Source of the DNA: Styela clava
Lineage: Eukaryota; Chordata; Ascidiacea; Stolidobranchia; Styelidae
DNA length: 64,000 nt
Assembly (NCBI RefSeq): GCF_964204865.1
Contig: NC_135255.1
Coordinates: forward strand, 14,785,135-14,849,134
Direction of reading: 5' to 3'
The notes under the pieces were generated by a model. It saw only the letters and a program-made list of their open reading frames with translations. It was not told the DNA's origin and ran no database searches. Within the stretch, counting starts at the first letter, position 1. Every line of letters begins with the position of its first letter. The translations under genes and the position numbers were made by a program. Shown here in pieces: positions 61,701 through 64,000 of this stretch.

Positions 61701-63767
61701 CTAATTATTACTGCTTAAATGCCTCAAAATACAACAAATGTAATCATTTTCGACGATAACAGGCGCAACAATTCGTAAACGAGCCGTTATAACGAAATTC
61801 GCGATTGATTTTACCTCTCTCTTGTTTACAATTTTAACATCCCGCCGGTCATGTATGGTCGAATAAAATGTTCACATATTCGAAACATGACTTGGCCAAG
61901 GATGGAAGGGATCACTAAAGAGCTAATAGAAAGTACATACGCGAGGGTATGATATTGATATCGAGAATATTTGTGAGCATATCACAGGACGGAAATATTT
62001 TGCACCCGGCTGTTTATTGGCAGAACAACGATACGCTAAAGTTAATTGATCGAATACAGGGAAGTATTGTCTTCATGTTGTCTTTCTTAAATAATAACTT
62101 TTTCAATAAATGTTCATTTTACTTTTGCGTCTTTATTATATGTCTGGTTTTCATTTATTTTAAATTCGAAATTGTCCGAAATACTCCAACAGGTGTATAG
62201 GTACAATAATAATAGTACTTACCAAAGTACCTACCAGGGAAGTTTAATACACACGATGTGTAAAGGGCGTCGTAACTCCCGTTTATTAATTATAAATTTT
62301 TTTACATTCTGCTTAAAAAACAACGGCAGTCATCTCACGTAACTCTCGCGATCAAATCTTTTTCGTTTTGTATGGCATCGTCTTGGCGACGAATTTATTG
62401 CCGACTGAATTTTAATTGTGTTTTAGGTTAGTTAATTTCTGTTTGTTGGTTTCTAAACTTTACAAACTTGGGTAGCAATTACTATTAATGTGAGATTTGT
62501 GCATATGAACGATTGAATATCGCGACTGGATGTCCGATATCTGAGAATGCGTAATTCTCTTTCAACATTAATTTTCAGAATATCAGCGTTCATGTGGTCG
62601 AATAAAAATTATTTATCAAATGGATTGGTATTTCGAGACACTCTCAAAATTAGTTGGGATCCATTATCCTATCATTCGTTTATTTTTTAATATTCATGTT
62701 TTTCTCAAGAATCACCCTCGTTATATTTAGTGTACCTTCGCAAAAGAAAACTCTTTGATGTCATCGTTCCTATTAGTGTAATTGAAATATATGGAAACCT
62801 CGCAAGTGGCGTTGTGATGCGAATATTTGATACTAGGTCAGCAACATTACAAAGAGTGCTATTTATGAATGCTGAAAGTACATGACATTACTAAACATTT
62901 TGCCAATATATGATGTTTTCTGCCCGATTTAAACTAACTCGCACGCAAACCAAGGCACGTGGACATTTAAAAATTACTTGTCTTTGGGTAAGCTCTGAAA
63001 TAGTATAATATAAATGTAAATGAGAAATTAGGTCACGCTAGCTCACGAAACGGGAGGATTTTCAAAGTGATCTTGTGTAATATTTCGGAGAAAAAGTTTG
63101 AAAAGAAAGTAGGTCAACATATCTCCTAAAACAGGGGAGTATCCTGCATAATATTTCGGAGGGAACGTAGGTTAACCTATCTTTTAAAACAGCGGGTGGC
63201 GACTTTCAAAGTGGTTCAAAATCACAAATTAATAATTATCATATTAGGTTTAGGGATGAATCGAAAAGTTGAATTTCCAGCGCACCTAACCCTAATTAGT
63301 TGATTGCTATTTATATTTGGGGGGGGGGGGATTATTTTGCACCGGATTTGTACAAACGATCCACCCTGTAACTAATATGGTTTCCAGTCGGCCTGGTGTC
63401 TGTTAGATGGAAGGAGTAACAAATGTGAAAGTCTTTGCTGTTTACGCGAATAAGCAACTGACACCGTGATACATTGCATGAAAGTTTTGTCCGCTGCAGG
63501 TGTTAGCAGATGTCATTTCGTTGCCGATGAATTGGCTTGTTTTAATTAAACATGAATTCGCTTAAAGGGAACTCGTTAACGAAAAGGCTTCTCTTTAATT
63601 CATAATATTAACCGGAGGAGCGCTTTTTCGAGTATCTATGCCGTTTTAAATGGGTTATATGAAAGGCTAGGGCCCCTAACTTGTTAAAATGGGCAAAAGC
63701 ACTTTCGCACTTTTTTTTTGGACTGCGAAGCACTTTCGCACTCATAATTTGCTTAGAGTTAACACTG
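58758..63767 (+). mobile_element. 5010-bp non-autonomous hAT element, copy 2 (in Mondo intron)
   Basis: It has the same ends as copy 1 (CAGTGTTCACTATTAGCGC and GTTAACACTG) and the same orientation, shifted by 49,261 bp. Its flanking 8-bp duplication is TATTACAG, different from copy 1, so the two arose by separate insertion and not by segmental duplication. The only length difference I noticed is a G-run of 12 near 63319 versus 15 in copy 1. All internal open frames are shared. Confidence 0.93.
60510..61221 (+). repeat. ~104-bp tandem array inside hAT copy 2 (seven units)
   Basis: Same unit order, subtypes and length as 11249-11960 in copy 1, so the array pre-dates the split of the two copies. 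Confidence 0.9.
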
Positions 63768-63775
63768 TATTACAG
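63768..63775. repeat. Target-site duplication, right (TATTACAG)
   Basis: Exact match to 58750-58757. Confidence 0.92.
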
Positions 63776-64000
63776 ACTATATAGATAGAATCTTGTCTTT
63801 TGAAAGTGCATTAGGGATGCTATAAAAGATAATGACAATGACATCAAGTCTAAATTATTATGAATGAAAGCCTTCGTAACCTAATATTTGATTTGATTAC
63901 ATCTGACATATTTAATACATTTGTCTTAATTGTTTGCTAGTTTACTGCCGGCATGTTTGCAGGATTGTTTTTTCTCCCTTTTTTCTATGTTTGCACCGTA
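63776..64000 (+). other. Continuation of Mondo intron to window edge
   Basis: No exon matching the next part of the Mondo module is seen, so the intron runs past the window. Confidence 0.6.

Noticed and set aside
58758-63767. Explaining the two 5-kb copies as a segmental duplication of host DNA
   Set aside because: Homology stops exactly at the inverted ends, and each copy has its own 8-bp target duplication, which indicates transposition.

Overview
The window is animal nuclear DNA: AT-rich, with spliced genes, GT-AG introns mostly of 100-450 bp, and many DNA transposons. The gene set points to a deuterostome: a GT29 sialyltransferase of the ST6GalNAc III-VI type, Mondo/ChREBP, ARP6 and an MRP5-like ABCC transporter. 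Compact introns and foldback repeats make a marine invertebrate, perhaps a tunicate, my best guess. The taxon is inference; the gene identities rest on motifs and on exon chains whose splice phases close.

Layout, left to right. At the left edge is the first recognisable coding exon of an ABCC5/MRP5-like transporter (minus; the rest lies outside). About 6 kb of gene-poor DNA follows, then a single-exon ST6GalNAc-like sialyltransferase (minus, 6323-7309). Head-to-head with it, 1.1 kb away, is an eight-exon ARP6 gene (plus, 8411-16523). ARP6 converges on an eight-exon gene for a tandem-RWD plus RING protein (minus, 16603-19628); the stop codons are only 79 bp apart and the likely poly(A) signals cross. 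From 20.0 to 24.2 kb lies a nest of transposons (two hAT-like elements, a Harbinger fragment, a tRNA-derived SINE, oppositely oriented repeats). At 32.8-39.6 kb is a convergent pair of paralogous two-exon receptors, each joining a 12-cysteine ectodomain to a rhodopsin-like seven-helix domain. About 7 kb of featureless DNA follows, then a hAT-transposase fragment and a nested hAT element (48.1-51.5 kb). The right end holds the 5' part of a Mondo (MLXIP/MLXIPL) gene, whose four firm exons encode the start of the glucose-sensing module.

The strongest unexpected structure is a 5.0-kb transposon present twice in the same orientation, at 9497-14509 in ARP6 intron 3 and at 58758-63767 in a Mondo intron. 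Each copy has CAGTGTT...AACACTG ends and its own perfect 8-bp target duplication (TTGCCTAC and TATTACAG), as in the hAT superfamily. The only difference I noticed is a G-run of 15 versus 12. Neither copy encodes a recognisable transposase, so this looks like a recently mobile, large non-autonomous hAT. It carries a ~104-bp tandem array that a smaller relative at 48.7-51.2 kb lacks.

The genes do not form one pathway. Mondo is a sugar-responsive transcription factor, ARP6 a chromatin-remodelling subunit, the RWD-RING protein a probable ubiquitin ligase, the sialyltransferase a Golgi enzyme, and the receptor pair an apparent local family expansion.
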